64,000 nt of DNA from contig NZ_CP011125.1 of NCBI RefSeq assembly GCF_000737325.1, positions 3,782,001 to 3,846,000 on the forward strand, given 5' to 3'. The DNA comes from Sandaracinus amylolyticus (GTDB lineage Bacteria > Myxococcota_A > Polyangia > Polyangiales > Sandaracinaceae). This document shows, one piece after another, positions 9,824 to 20,375 of this stretch (position 1 is its first letter; each line of letters starts with the position of its first letter). Both the position numbers and the translations under genes were made by a program. A model generated the notes under the pieces. It made no database searches, was not told where the DNA came from, and worked only from the letters and a program-made list of their open reading frames with translations.

Positions 9824-9922
9824 CCGCGCGAGCGCGCGGCTTCCGACTTTCCGAGCGGCGCTCCGCTCCTTCCGGAGCGGGCCGTGGGGCTGACCCCACG
9901 GCTCTCGCCTCGAGATCGAGGC
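9824..9922. repeat. Cluster of four GC-rich hairpins between carD and rng
   Basis: Four inverted repeats in 100 bp: CCGCGC/GCGCGG (9824-9839), CGCTCCG/CGGAGCG (9859-9879), the perfect 9-bp stem GCCGTGGGG/CCCCACGGC with a 4-nt loop (9881-9902), and GCCTCG/CGAGGC (9907-9922). They lie downstream of carD. No U-tract follows on either strand, so a classical terminator is not shown. They could be an mRNA 3'-end stabiliser, a processing site or a Rho-dependent region. The rest of 9745-10038 looks non-coding. Confidence 0.6.
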
Positions 9923-10038
9923 GGAGCGCGACGCGACTGCGAAGACGAAACCGAGCGAACGCGAAGCCTTCGCCGGGCGCTTCCTCGAACGACGAGGAGT
10001 GGGCGCCGTCGGACCGGGGCTCCGCCTCGGGCAGCGAC

Positions 10039-10662
10039 TCAGCTGGGGCCGAAGATCGCTTCGATCTCCAGGCGGACCTTGTCTTCGCTCTTGCCGCGGG
10101 CCACCGCGATCTCCTTCACGATGAGACCGCGAGCCTTCTCGAGCATCTGGCGCTCGCCGAAGCTGAGCGCCTTGTTCGCACGGAGCCGCGAGAGATCGCG
10201 CAGCACCTCGGCCACGTCGAACACCGAGCCCGTCTTGATCTTGTCCATGAAACCGCGGTAGCGGCGGTTCCAGGTCTGGTTGTCGAAGGGGACTTCCTTG
10301 ACCTTGAGGATCCGGAAGATCTCCTTGATCTCCTTGTCGCTGATCGGCTTGCGCAGACCGATGTTCTGCGCGTTCAGCACCGGGACCATGATCTTGTGGT
10401 CCGTGTCGAGGAGGCGCAGGACGTAGAAGCGCTGGCGGTTGCCGGCGATGTCCTTCTCCTCGATCGAGACGACCTCGGCCACGCCGCGCGCGGGATAGAC
10501 CGCCTTGTCGCCGATCTTGAATTCCTGACTACTCGAGGCGCTTCCCTGCTTGCTGGAGGCAGAGTTGCTCGGGGTGGCAGAGGTGCTGGGGGTGGTAGAG
10601 CGGGCGGCAGCCACCGGGGCGGTGGTGCGGGCCTTCACCTCGACCTGCTTGCGGGCCTGCAT
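10039..10662 (-). CDS. carD: CarD/CdnL family RNA polymerase-binding regulator
   Basis: 207 residues from ATG 10662, which is preceded on its strand by GAAGGAG. After a Ser/Thr/Ala-rich, probably flexible N-terminus (about 1-45) comes the RNAP-interacting Tudor-like domain (FKIGDKAVYPARGVAEV onward, about 48-110). A helical C-terminal domain carries the conserved WNRRYRG and KALSFGER segments. CdnL/CarD proteins bind the RNAP beta subunit and stabilise open complexes at rRNA and other promoters; CdnL is essential in Myxococcus xanthus. The N-terminal extension is longer than in CdnL. An in-frame ATG at 10770 would add 36 residues but has no ribosome site that I can see. Confidence 0.93.
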   Translation of the reverse strand: MQARKQVEVKARTTAPVAAARSTTPSTSATPSNSASSKQGSASSSQEFKIGDKAVYPARGVAEVVSIEEKDIAGNRQRFYVLRLLDTDHKIMVPVLNAQNIGLRKPISDKEIKEIFRILKVKEVPFDNQTWNRRYRGFMDKIKTGSVFDVAEVLRDLSRLRANKALSFGERQMLEKARGLIVKEIAVARGKSEDKVRLEIEAIFGPS

Positions 10663-10876
10663 GAGGACTCCTTCGCTGCGAGCCTGGAGCCGGCCTGCGC
10701 TTCGTCTCCGGAGCTGCGCTTCCTGCGAAGGAAGAGGAGCGTCTGGATGAGAAGCCCCGAGACCGAGCATGCCCGGTCATCGGGAGAGTTCCGACCCAAC
10801 CGTAGAGGCAGGCCGCCACAGCGGGGAAGGAGCAGGTCGGCAGAAACCGATGCGCCGAAGAACGACGCGGGGGCGG

Positions 10877-10905
10877 ATGGTATTCGGCCCCCCCGGGCGG
10901 GTCAA
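10877..10905 (-). promoter_or_regulatory. Candidate carD promoter
   Basis: Read on the minus strand: TTGACC (10905-10900), a 17-bp spacer, then TACCAT (10882-10877). This would leave a leader of roughly 200 bases before the carD ATG at 10662. Prediction by motif only. Confidence 0.45.
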
Positions 10906-10922
10906 TGCGACCCGCCTCGGAA

Positions 10923-10939
10923 AACGGGGAAACCCCGTT
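10923..10939. repeat. Hairpin in the carD / membrane-protein intergenic region
   Basis: Perfect inverted repeat AACGGGG-AAA-CCCCGTT, 15 bp before the ATG of the plus-strand membrane protein. No U-tract. It may be an operator or an mRNA leader hairpin. Confidence 0.4.
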
Positions 10940-10953
10940 CGGAAGGTATGGAC

Positions 10954-11307
10954 ATGGAGCCGTCGGCAGTGATACGGAAGTCCACCATGTCCTCGCTCGA
11001 ACTCGACGGCCGGTACCAGCGTGATGCGGCTGCGCTTGCTCAGGCGCGCACCATCGGAGCCAACAAGAGCTTCATCCTCCTGTTCACGATCTGCGTGCTG
11101 GTCGGCCTCACGGGCCTGCTGGTCGTCGGCGTGAGCGGCATGTGGGGCTGGATCACCGTCGCGGCGCTCGGCGTGATCGGCGGCGCGGGCGCGTTCAGCG
11201 GGAAGATGGACGAGCTGATGACCCTCGGCGTGGCGCTGATCGCGGGGCTCACGGGCATCCTCTCGATCATCGTGACCGCGTACGTGATCCTCGGCATCCG
11301 CGGCTGA
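10954..11307 (+). CDS. Small three-helix membrane protein, unknown function
   Basis: 117 residues from ATG 10954, which has GGAAGG about 7 bases upstream; ATG 10948 and ATG 10987 are also possible. A polar N-terminus (about 1-38) is followed by three hydrophobic segments (about 39-60, 66-84 and 91-113), with an acidic KMDEL between the second and third. Gly-rich helices suggest tight packing. No family recognised. Divergent from carD and followed by a thioesterase gene 17 bp later. Confidence 0.7.
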   Translation: MEPSAVIRKSTMSSLELDGRYQRDAAALAQARTIGANKSFILLFTICVLVGLTGLLVVGVSGMWGWITVAALGVIGGAGAFSGKMDELMTLGVALIAGLTGILSIIVTAYVILGIRG

Positions 11308-11324
11308 GCTCGCTCGACCCGAGC

Positions 11325-12152
11325 GTGCCGCCCGCGATCTCGGAGCTCGACGGCGACACCGCGATCGAGCCGATCGGCCCTCTCCACGAGGGCCGATCGC
11401 GCTTCGCGACGACGTTGACCGATCGCTGGAGCATCGGGACCGCGCCCAACGGCGGATATCTCGCGGTGGTCGCGGCGCGCGCGCTCGGCGCGGTGTTGCC
11501 GCACCCCGACCCGTTCAGCGCGAGCACGCACTTCCTCTCTCCGGCCCGCCCCGGGCCCGCGGAGATCGCGGTCGAGATCGTGCGCGCGGGCAAGGGCCAC
11601 TCGACCGGCGAGGCGCGGCTCTTCCAAGAAGGGCGCGAGGTGCTCCGGATGATCGCGACGTTCGGCGATCTCGGTGCGCTCGACGCCAGCGCGCCCACCG
11701 CGGTCACGAGCGCGCCGCCCGAGCTGCCGCCGATCGAGTCGTGTGAGCGATCGCGCCCCGCCCCGAGCGTCGCGTCGATCGGAGAGCGGCTCGACATCGC
11801 GATCGCGCCCGGGACGCTGAGCTGGCTGAGCGGTGCGCACAACGAGCGCGCCGAGCTCGCGGGCTGGGTGCGGCTGCGCGACGGTCGCGCGCCGGACGCG
11901 CTCTCGCTCTTGTTCTTCGCGGACGCGTTTCCGCCGCCGGTGCTCAACCTCAGCGTGGTGCGCACGCCGTGGGTGCCGACGCTCGAGCTCACCGTGCACG
12001 TGCGCGCGCGGCCCGCGCCGGGATGGCTGCGCGCGTCGTTCCGCACGCGCGCGCTGATGCACGGGTATCTCGAGGAAGACGGAGAGATCTGGGACGAGCA
12101 GGGCACGCTCGTCGCGATGTCGCGGCAGCTCGCGCGCGTGCAACGTTTCTAG
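11325..12152 (+). CDS. Acyl-CoA thioesterase, double-hotdog type
   Basis: 275 residues from GTG 11325. The arrangement fits the TesB-like thioesterase superfamily: an N-terminal hotdog with WSIGTAPNGGYLAVVAARAL (about 39-58), then a second hotdog with RLRDGRAPDALSLLFFADAF and LELTVHVRARP. It probably hydrolyses acyl-CoA thioesters in the cytoplasm; the chain length is unknown. The next gene, 7 bp downstream, is a second hotdog thioesterase. The start is uncertain because no clear ribosome site is visible, and an internal start cannot be excluded. Confidence 0.75.
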   Translation: MPPAISELDGDTAIEPIGPLHEGRSRFATTLTDRWSIGTAPNGGYLAVVAARALGAVLPHPDPFSASTHFLSPARPGPAEIAVEIVRAGKGHSTGEARLFQEGREVLRMIATFGDLGALDASAPTAVTSAPPELPPIESCERSRPAPSVASIGERLDIAIAPGTLSWLSGAHNERAELAGWVRLRDGRAPDALSLLFFADAFPPPVLNLSVVRTPWVPTLELTVHVRARPAPGWLRASFRTRALMHGYLEEDGEIWDEQGTLVAMSRQLARVQRF

Positions 12153-12159
12153 GAGCGAG

Positions 12160-12576
12160 ATGACGTTCAAGACCAGCATGCGCGTGCGCTTCGGCGACGA
12201 GGATCACGCGCGGATCGTCTACTACCCGAAGTTCTTCCACTTCTTCCACGTGGCGTTCGAGGACTTCTTCGACCGCCAGGGGATGCCCTATCGCGACTGC
12301 CTCGACGAGGGCGTCGGCTGGCCCGCCGTGCACGCCGAGGCGGACTACCGGCGACCGGTGCGCTTCGGCGACGATCTCGACTTCGAGGTGAGCGTGACGA
12401 GCTTGAGCAAGCGCTCGGCGACGTTCCGCTACGTCGGCACGGTGCGCTCGAGCGACACCGCGGCGGTCGTCGGCACGATCGTCGTCGCGTGCATCGACAT
12501 GAAGACGATGCGCGCGCAGCCGATCCCCGACAAATACCGGGCGCTCTTCGAGAAGCACCTCGTCGCCGAGAGCTGA
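12160..12576 (+). CDS. 4HBT/YbgC-type acyl-CoA thioesterase
   Basis: 138 residues, the usual length of a single hotdog thioesterase. The segment MRVRFGDEDHARIVYYPKFF is the 4-hydroxybenzoyl-CoA thioesterase/YbgC signature; the Asp after FGDE and the following Tyr lie at the active-site helix. The next strands (ADYRRPVRFGDDL) also fit. Likely cytoplasmic. It sits between a double-hotdog thioesterase and glutaminase on the same strand (gaps of 7 and 5 bp), so probably one operon. Confidence 0.87.
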   Translation: MTFKTSMRVRFGDEDHARIVYYPKFFHFFHVAFEDFFDRQGMPYRDCLDEGVGWPAVHAEADYRRPVRFGDDLDFEVSVTSLSKRSATFRYVGTVRSSDTAAVVGTIVVACIDMKTMRAQPIPDKYRALFEKHLVAES

Positions 12577-12581
12577 GCGGG

Positions 12582-13514
12582 ATGGCGACGCGCGAGACGA
12601 TCGAGGCGGTGCTCGCGGGCGCGGTGGAGCGCGCGAGGGCGTGCGGCGAGGGCGAGCCCGCGACGTACATCCCCGAGCTCGCGAACGCGCCGCTCGATGC
12701 GCTCAGCGCCGCGATCACGCTGCGCGACGGCAGCATCGTGCGCGCGGGTGACGACGAGCATCGGTTCACGTTCCAGAGCTCGGCGAAGCTCGTGTTGCTC
12801 GCCGGTCTGCTCGAGGAGCGCGGCGAGGACGAGGTGTTCCGCATCGTCGGGCGCGAGCCGAGCGGAGGAGGGTTCGCGTCGCTCGCGCGGCTCGAGACAC
12901 ACGGGCCGATCCCCGCGAACCCGCTCATCAACCCGGGCGCGATCGCGCTCGCATCGATCCTCGAGGGCCACCTCGAGGATCGGCTCGCGTGGATCGAGCG
13001 ATGGGCCGAGCGCCTCTACGGCGACGCGCTCCCGATCCAGCAGCGCGTGCTCGCGTCGGAGCGACGCACCGGCGATCGCAACCGGAGCATCGCGCACTTC
13101 CTCAAGGCGAGCGGCGTGATCGACGGCGACGTCGACGAGGTGCTCGAGGTCTACTTCGCGCTCTGCTCGATCGAGGGGAGCGTCGTCGAGGCATCGCGGC
13201 TCGCTGCGATCCTCGCGACCGGCGGGCTCGCGCCACGGAGCGGTGAGCGCGTGCTCTCGCAGCGAACGGCGAGCACCGTCGTGTCGATCATGGCGACCTG
13301 CGGGATGTACGACGAGTCGGGCGCGTACCTGTGCGCGACCGGTCTGCCCGCGAAGAGCGGCGTCAGCGGCGTGATCGTCGCGGTGGCGACCGGGCGCGGC
13401 GGGATCGCGGTCGCGAGCCCGCGCCTCAACAAGAAGGGCGGCAGCGTGCGCGGCCACCTCGTGCTGCGCGAGATCTCGCGCGAGCTCGGCTGGCACTTCG
13501 CTCTGCCAGATTGA
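12582..13514 (+). CDS. glsA: Glutaminase A
   Basis: 310 residues from ATG 12582. Converts L-glutamine to glutamate and ammonia. The fold is beta-lactamase-like; the catalytic SxxK is seen as SSAK at 66-69 (Ser66, Lys69), the same positions as in Escherichia coli glutaminases. INPGAI and the later CGMYDESG and GLPAKSGVSG segments are family signatures. Length matches the family of about 310 residues. The third gene of the apparent thioesterase run, 5 bp after the preceding stop. Confidence 0.95.
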   Translation: MATRETIEAVLAGAVERARACGEGEPATYIPELANAPLDALSAAITLRDGSIVRAGDDEHRFTFQSSAKLVLLAGLLEERGEDEVFRIVGREPSGGGFASLARLETHGPIPANPLINPGAIALASILEGHLEDRLAWIERWAERLYGDALPIQQRVLASERRTGDRNRSIAHFLKASGVIDGDVDEVLEVYFALCSIEGSVVEASRLAAILATGGLAPRSGERVLSQRTASTVVSIMATCGMYDESGAYLCATGLPAKSGVSGVIVAVATGRGGIAVASPRLNKKGGSVRGHLVLREISRELGWHFALPD

Positions 13515-13519
13515 AGCGC

Positions 13520-13927
13520 TCAGGCGGCGCGGGCGCGCGGTCGGTCGAGCAGCCGCGCGATCACCGCCGCGATCGCGTGAGGCTTCGCGCTTCGCGCGAG
13601 CACGGCGTCGCAGCCGCGCGAGCGCGCGAGCTCGAGCACGTCGTCGGTCACCGCGTGCGTGATCGCGACGATCGCGAGATCGCGCGTCCGCGGATGCGCG
13701 CGCAGCGCGGTCGCGAGCTGCAGCGGGTCGCAGCCTTCCATCGCCAGGTCGACGATGACGCCGCGTGGGCGCAGCTCCGCCGCCATGCAGAGCGCTCGCT
13801 CCAGGCTCCCCTCGAGCACCGTGTCGATCCCGGCACGGTGCAGCGCTTCGCCCCATCCCCCGCGATCCGCGCCGTCGTTGCCGACGACGAGGACGCGGCG
13901 CTTCGTCTGGATCGCGCCCACGAACAT
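13520..13927 (-). CDS. Single-domain response-regulator receiver protein (atypical)
   Basis: 135 residues with a CheY-like pattern. Beta1 is RVLVVGNDG, so the usual acidic pair is reduced to one Asp. The probable phosphoacceptor Asp is in GVIVDLAMEG (about residue 60), a Thr is in AITHA, and the conserved Lys is in ARSAKP. No output domain. The weakened metal-binding pocket makes normal phosphotransfer uncertain. It converges on glutaminase, with the two stops about 5 bp apart; no partner kinase is adjacent. Confidence 0.72.
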   Translation of the reverse strand: MFVGAIQTKRRVLVVGNDGADRGGWGEALHRAGIDTVLEGSLERALCMAAELRPRGVIVDLAMEGCDPLQLATALRAHPRTRDLAIVAITHAVTDDVLELARSRGCDAVLARSAKPHAIAAVIARLLDRPRARAA

Positions 13928-13981
13928 CGCTCATCGCCCCGCACCATCGGGATGACAAACGACGCCGTCTCCGGGCGCGGC

Positions 13982-14371
13982 TCACGTCCCGCGGCGATGC
14001 ATCTCGGCGATCGACGCACCGAGCTGCGCGTGCCACGCGGCGGCGAGCTCCGGCGTCCACTCGGGGTCGAGCTCACCGGCGACGTCGAGGAACACGCGGA
14101 GCCAGATCGCATAGAGGTCGTGATCGATGTCGAGCCCGCGCGGGCCGTGCAGGAGCGCGAGCCGGCGCATCGCGATCTCGCCGAGCGCGCTGCCGCGCTG
14201 ATACGCGAGCAGCATCGAGATGCCGTGCTCGAGCAGGTCGCGCTGACGCGCGAGATCGGTCCCCGCGAAGAGCCGAGGGACGCGGCGATCGGCGACGAAG
14301 AGCTGCTCGTAGAAGCGATGCGCGAACCCGCGCTCGCGCAGGCGCCGGAAGCTGTCGAGGGTCGTGTCCAT
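13982..14371 (-). CDS. Bacterial globin-like protein
   Basis: 129 residues. The early helix RFYEQLFVADRRVPRLFAG matches the B-C region of single-domain bacterial globins (FY..LF....P.LF). His75 in LALLHG is in the place of the haem-ligating proximal His, and DLYAIWLRVF resembles the G helix. A haem-binding role in O2 or NO handling is inferred. It lies downstream of a 41-bp repeat array and about 55 bp upstream of the receiver protein on the same strand. Confidence 0.72.
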   Translation of the reverse strand: MDTTLDSFRRLRERGFAHRFYEQLFVADRRVPRLFAGTDLARQRDLLEHGISMLLAYQRGSALGEIAMRRLALLHGPRGLDIDHDLYAIWLRVFLDVAGELDPEWTPELAAAWHAQLGASIAEMHRRGT

Positions 14372-14456
14372 GAACGCGGACGCAACTACGCACGCGTCCG
14401 CGGCGCGCCACGGTTCGGCGACGGTATCGTCCGTGGACCTCCGGCCCGTGCGGAGG

Positions 14457-14700
14457 GCTCGACGATGCCGCTGGGCAACAGATCTCTCTTGCCGATCGCT
14501 AACGTTAGCGATCCGGAACAGATCTCTGTTGCCCAGCGGCTACCGTTGGCGTCCCGGGACAGATCTCTCTTGCCCGACGCGTGACGTTGGCGATCGCGAA
14601 GAGATCTTCGCTGCCCGACGCGTGACGTCGGCGTTCCGCGACAGCGCGCGGCTGCCCGGGCGCTGACGATGGCGCTCCCCGAGAGCGCGCTGTTCGTCAG
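14457..14700. repeat. 41-bp tandem repeat array with internal palindromes
   Basis: Successive units start at 14479 (40 bp), 14519, 14560, 14601 and 14642 (41 bp each). Partial units flank both ends (14457-14478 and from 14683). Typical unit text is CAGATCTCTCTTGCCCGACG then CGTGACGTTGGCGATCGCGAA. The first full unit contains a perfect 20-bp palindrome, GATCGCTAACGTTAGCGATC, at 14494-14513. The array fills the gap between the globin start and the end of the TPR gene and touches the TPR stop codon region. Its sequence is unrelated to the other two arrays. Confidence 0.85.
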
Positions 14701-17639
14701 CTCTCGCGGTCGCCCATCAGGTCGTCGAACGCGGCGTCGATGTCGTCGTTCGCGAGGGCGGGCGCGGGAGCGGCCGGGGCAGGGCGCGTCAGCGCGACGA
14801 TGCGGTCGTTCACGTGTCGGAACGTCGCGTCACGCTTGCGGACCTTCTCGTAGTAGTAGAGCGCTTCCTTCGGGTCGTGGAGCAGCTCGTACGCGCGGCC
14901 GAGCTCGTAGTAGAGCCCGAGCTCTTCGCGATCGGTCTTGTTCTCGGCGTAGAGGCCCTTCTTGAAGCTCGAGATCGCCTCCGCGACCTCGCCCTTCTCG
15001 AGGTTGCACAGGCCGATCATCGTGTGCGCGATGCACTGCTTCTGCGGGTTCACGAGGCAGAGCTGGAACTCCGCGATCGCGTCCTGCAGGAGGCCCATCT
15101 CCTTGTAGGCGATGCCGAGATCGAAGTGCGTCTCGGTGTCCTCGAGCCCGACCTGTTGCTCGACGCCCTTCTTGAACTGCGCGAACACCTGCTCGACGTC
15201 GAGCACGTCGCTGCCGAGATCGCGCGACTGCTGCTCGGCCTCACCGAGATCTTCCGCCAGGCGCTCGGCCAGCTGGAAGCTGTTGTCGGCCTCGGGCGCG
15301 ACCGAGCGCGCCGGCGCGGACGCGGCCTGCTGCGCGGCGAGCTCCTCGATCTCCGCGAGCTTGTCGGCGATCAGGCGATTGCGCGGGTGCGCCGCGTGCG
15401 AGTCGCGCAGCATCGCCATCGCCTCGTCGTAGAGGCCCTGCGCGACGAAGAAGTCCGCCTCGTCGAGGAGCTCCTCGACCTCGCCCGGCGGCATCGACAT
15501 GCGCGGCGCCGCGCTCGCGACCTCGGGCGCGCTCGGGCGCAGCGGCGCGCTCTCGAACTCCTCGGGGCTCATCGGCGCGAGGGGATCGCCGTCGGCGCGC
15601 GCACGCAGCTCGTGCACCTCGCCGTCGTCGACCATCGCATCGCGCGGATCGGGCTCGAGCGAGTCCGGCTCCTCCGCACCGAGCGCAGGCGGCGGCACCG
15701 CGACGCGCGTCTCCGAGCTGTACGGATCGTTCGTGCGCGCCTGCGACGACGACACGACCGGATCACGATCGCGCGTCGGCGCGGAGGTGTCCTCGTCGTC
15801 GACGAAGAACACGCCGTCCTCGGGCGGCACCGCGTCGAGCAGCGAGTCGCCCGGCATCTCCGCGGGCGCGGCCGCGACGCCGTCGAGCGAGCCGCTCGCG
15901 CCGGGGCGGCTCGGCGGCTCGAACATCGTGTGCTCTTCGTCGACGACGTCGTCGTCGACGGCCCGCGATCCGCTCGCGTCGTCCGCGCTCGGATAGCCGG
16001 CGTTCGGGTGCGCGCCGCTCGCGGGCGCGCGATGCGACTCGGCGGCGGGCTGCATGCCCGAGCTCGGGCTCTGGAGCGCGTTCGCGCGGTGTGCGGCGCC
16101 GATGTGATCGGGATCGAGCTCGAGCGCCTGGCGCACGTAGAGCAGCGCGACGGCAGGACGATCGGAGAAGAGATCGGAGAGCACCATCAGCTCGTCGATC
16201 GCCGCGGCGATCTCGCCGCGCTCGATGAGCATGTCCTTCAGGCGCTCGCGTGCTTCGACGTGCTCGGGCTCGATCTCGAGCACGCGACGGAGCTGATCGA
16301 CGACCTTCTGCTTGAGGCCGTAGCGGAGGAACACCTCGCACTCGGTGAGCAGCTTCGCGATCTGCGCGTCGCGCGCGATCTCGGGCGGGAGCTCCGAGCC
16401 CGGACGCTGCGATGCCCGGGCGGGTGCGCGCGCGGGCTCGTCCTCGTCGTCGACGATGATGACGTCTTCTTCGCCGTCGTCGCCGCCCACGTAGGTCTCG
16501 GCGCTCGGGTAGTCCTGATCGTCGTCGCGCGAGTACGTGGCCTCGTCGTAGACCTCGTCCTCGTGCTCCTCGATGACGTCGTCGTCGAGCTCCTCGAGCT
16601 CGTCCTCGGTCGGCGTGCTGTCGGGCGGCGCGGGCTGCGGTGCACGCGCAGGCGCGACCACGGCGCCGGGCGGAGGCGCGATGTCGCGACGCACCGATGC
16701 GGCCGACGGGCCCGCCTGCACCGCCGCGGACTGCTGCGGCTGCGCGTACGCAGCGAGCGCGGTGCGCGCCTCGGCGTCGCCGGGATCGAGCTCGAGGATG
16801 CGCTTCAGCGTGCGCGCGCGATCCTCGACGCGGTTCGCTTCCTGATGGATGCGCGCGACCTCGCGGTACACCGAGATCGTCTTCGGGAGCTGGCCGAGCT
16901 GATGGAACGCCTCGGCGAGCATCTCGAGCGTCGGCACGTCCTTCGGATCGGCCTTGAAGCAGAGCTGCAGCTTCGCGAGCGCGCGCTTGGCGTCCTGCCG
17001 CTCGAGGTAGAGCTTGCTGAGCTCGCGCGCGACCGCGACGTCGTCGGCGCGGTGGAAGAGCAGGCGCTCCGCGACCTTGATCCAGTCGTCGAGACGGCCC
17101 TGCGCCTTGAGCAGCTTGCCGCCCGCCTCGAACGCGTCCGCCGCTTCCTTCGTGCGGTTCGCCTTCGAGAGCGCCTCCGCGTACTTGATGCGGACGGGGA
17201 TGTTCTCGGGATCGAGCTCGACCATCTTGGCGAGCGTCGCGAGCGCCTTGTCGATGTTGCCGGCGCGCGCGTAGCCCGCCGCGACCATCTCGTACGTCGC
17301 GAGCGCGTCGCTCACGAGCTGCAGGTTCTCGTACGCGTCGGCGAGCTTGAGCTGCACGTCGAGGCGCGTCGGATCGAGCTTGAGGATCTGCTTGTGGACC
17401 GCGACGGCCTTGAGGAAGAAGCCCTGCGTCGCGTACTGGTCGGCGACCTTCGCGTAGGTGTCGACCGCCTCGCGCGTCGAGCCCTTCTTCGCGAACAGAT
17501 CGCCGATCTTGAGCCACGTGCGAACGTCGCTCGGGTCGGCCTTCACCAGCTTCTGCAGCTCGGCGATCGCCTTGTCGTAGGCGCCCTTCGCCAGATGCTT
17601 CTGGGCGGCCTCGAGAATCTTGGTGCGATCGACGCTCAC
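14697..17639 (-). CDS. Very large TPR-repeat protein
   Basis: 980 residues. Tetratricopeptide repeats fill about residues 5-310 (for example KGAYDKAIAELQKLVKADPS). Then comes a long acidic low-complexity region (about 320-420, with stretches such as DELEELDDDVIEEHED), a central TPR block (about 420-520), a Ser/Pro/Asp-rich linker (about 520-690), and a third TPR block (about 705-950). No signal peptide, enzyme domain or membrane helix. Such proteins act as protein-protein scaffolds; in myxobacteria they often serve gliding or secretion machines, but nothing here decides which. Confidence 0.85.
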   Translation of the reverse strand: MSVDRTKILEAAQKHLAKGAYDKAIAELQKLVKADPSDVRTWLKIGDLFAKKGSTREAVDTYAKVADQYATQGFFLKAVAVHKQILKLDPTRLDVQLKLADAYENLQLVSDALATYEMVAAGYARAGNIDKALATLAKMVELDPENIPVRIKYAEALSKANRTKEAADAFEAGGKLLKAQGRLDDWIKVAERLLFHRADDVAVARELSKLYLERQDAKRALAKLQLCFKADPKDVPTLEMLAEAFHQLGQLPKTISVYREVARIHQEANRVEDRARTLKRILELDPGDAEARTALAAYAQPQQSAAVQAGPSAASVRRDIAPPPGAVVAPARAPQPAPPDSTPTEDELEELDDDVIEEHEDEVYDEATYSRDDDQDYPSAETYVGGDDGEEDVIIVDDEDEPARAPARASQRPGSELPPEIARDAQIAKLLTECEVFLRYGLKQKVVDQLRRVLEIEPEHVEARERLKDMLIERGEIAAAIDELMVLSDLFSDRPAVALLYVRQALELDPDHIGAAHRANALQSPSSGMQPAAESHRAPASGAHPNAGYPSADDASGSRAVDDDVVDEEHTMFEPPSRPGASGSLDGVAAAPAEMPGDSLLDAVPPEDGVFFVDDEDTSAPTRDRDPVVSSSQARTNDPYSSETRVAVPPPALGAEEPDSLEPDPRDAMVDDGEVHELRARADGDPLAPMSPEEFESAPLRPSAPEVASAAPRMSMPPGEVEELLDEADFFVAQGLYDEAMAMLRDSHAAHPRNRLIADKLAEIEELAAQQAASAPARSVAPEADNSFQLAERLAEDLGEAEQQSRDLGSDVLDVEQVFAQFKKGVEQQVGLEDTETHFDLGIAYKEMGLLQDAIAEFQLCLVNPQKQCIAHTMIGLCNLEKGEVAEAISSFKKGLYAENKTDREELGLYYELGRAYELLHDPKEALYYYEKVRKRDATFRHVNDRIVALTRPAPAAPAPALANDDIDAAFDDLMGDRES

Positions 17640-17748
17640 GTCCGCGGTGCAGCGGGGTTGCGCGGGCCCCTGCCGAGTGTCGGCGAGTGTACGGACCGGC
17701 TCGTTCGCAGGTCAATACCGACCCGCAGTCAGCTGCGTCCGGATGCCG

Positions 17749-17792
17749 AAAAAAACACGGCGCGCTGCTCGATCGACGAGCCGCGCGCCGTG
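17749..17792 (-). terminator. Rho-independent terminator after accC
   Basis: On the minus strand a long stem (CACGGCGCG paired with CGCGCCGTG, extended by CGGCTCG against CGAGCAG-like text; 17792-17756) is followed by seven T residues (17755-17749). This is a classical intrinsic terminator for the aroQ-accB-accC transcript. The remainder of 17640-17910 shows no gene. Confidence 0.85.
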
Positions 17793-17910
17793 CGTTCGGG
17801 GAGGGATCTCAGCCGCGCTGGAGTGCTCGGCCGCGGCGGGGCCGCATGGGAGCGTGCGGAGCACGCGGACGGAAGGACCCGCCGTGGCCGAGCCGATGTT
17901 CGACAGTCTC

Positions 17911-19811
<1,901 letters not shown>

Positions 19812-19864
19812 GAACGATTGATCCGGGTTCGTGATGACGCGATGCGTCGTATTTTCGGGCCGCT

Positions 19865-20368
19865 TCAGGGCGAAACGCGGGCCCGTACGTAGCCCACCAG
19901 CGCGCGCAAGCCAAGCGCATAGCTGTGAGGACCGAAGCCCGCGATCACACCGACGCAGACCGGCGTGATCATCGAGCGACGACGAAACGGCTCGCGCGCG
20001 TGCACGTTCGAGAGGTGCACCTCGACGACCGGGAGATTGGTCGCGGCGATCGCATCGCGGATCGCGATCGAGGTGTGCGTGTACGCGCCGGGGTTGATGA
20101 CGATCCCGTCGACGCGCGAGCCCGAAGGATCCTTCGGGTATGCGGCGTCGTGGATCCAGTCGATCAGCACGCCCTCGTGGTTGCTCTGGCGGCTGTCGAT
20201 CGTCGCGCCGAGATCGCGACCGACCGTGATCAGCTCCTGCTCGATCGAGGCGAGATCGCGGGTGCCGTAGACGCCGGGCTCGCGCTTGCCGAGGAGGTTG
20301 AGGTTCGGCCCGTGCAGGACGAGCACGCGCAGCTCCGGGCGCGCGGAGCTCACGTTCGTGGTGCTCAC
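19865..20368 (-). CDS. aroQ: Type II 3-dehydroquinate dehydratase
   Basis: 167 residues. Third step of the shikimate pathway, 3-dehydroquinate to 3-dehydroshikimate. Family motifs are clear: [18 protein letters not shown] (the lid with the catalytic Tyr/Arg), [15 protein letters not shown], and the final [10 protein letters not shown] dodecameric cytosolic enzyme in the family. A short non-conserved N-terminus (about 12 residues) precedes the fold. Begins 7 bp after the roadblock protein and precedes accB, forming the run roadblock-aroQ-accB-accC. Confidence 0.95.
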   Translation of the reverse strand: MSTTNVSSARPELRVLVLHGPNLNLLGKREPGVYGTRDLASIEQELITVGRDLGATIDSRQSNHEGVLIDWIHDAAYPKDPSGSRVDGIVINPGAYTHTSIAIRDAIAATNLPVVEVHLSNVHAREPFRRRSMITPVCVGVIAGFGPHSYALGLRALVGYVRARVSP

Positions 20369-20375
20369 GATCGGA

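Noticed and set aside
14479-14682. Possible CRISPR array
   Set aside because: The 41-bp units are directly adjacent with no unique spacers, and no cas genes are in the window. The same argument applies to the 43- and 22-bp arrays.
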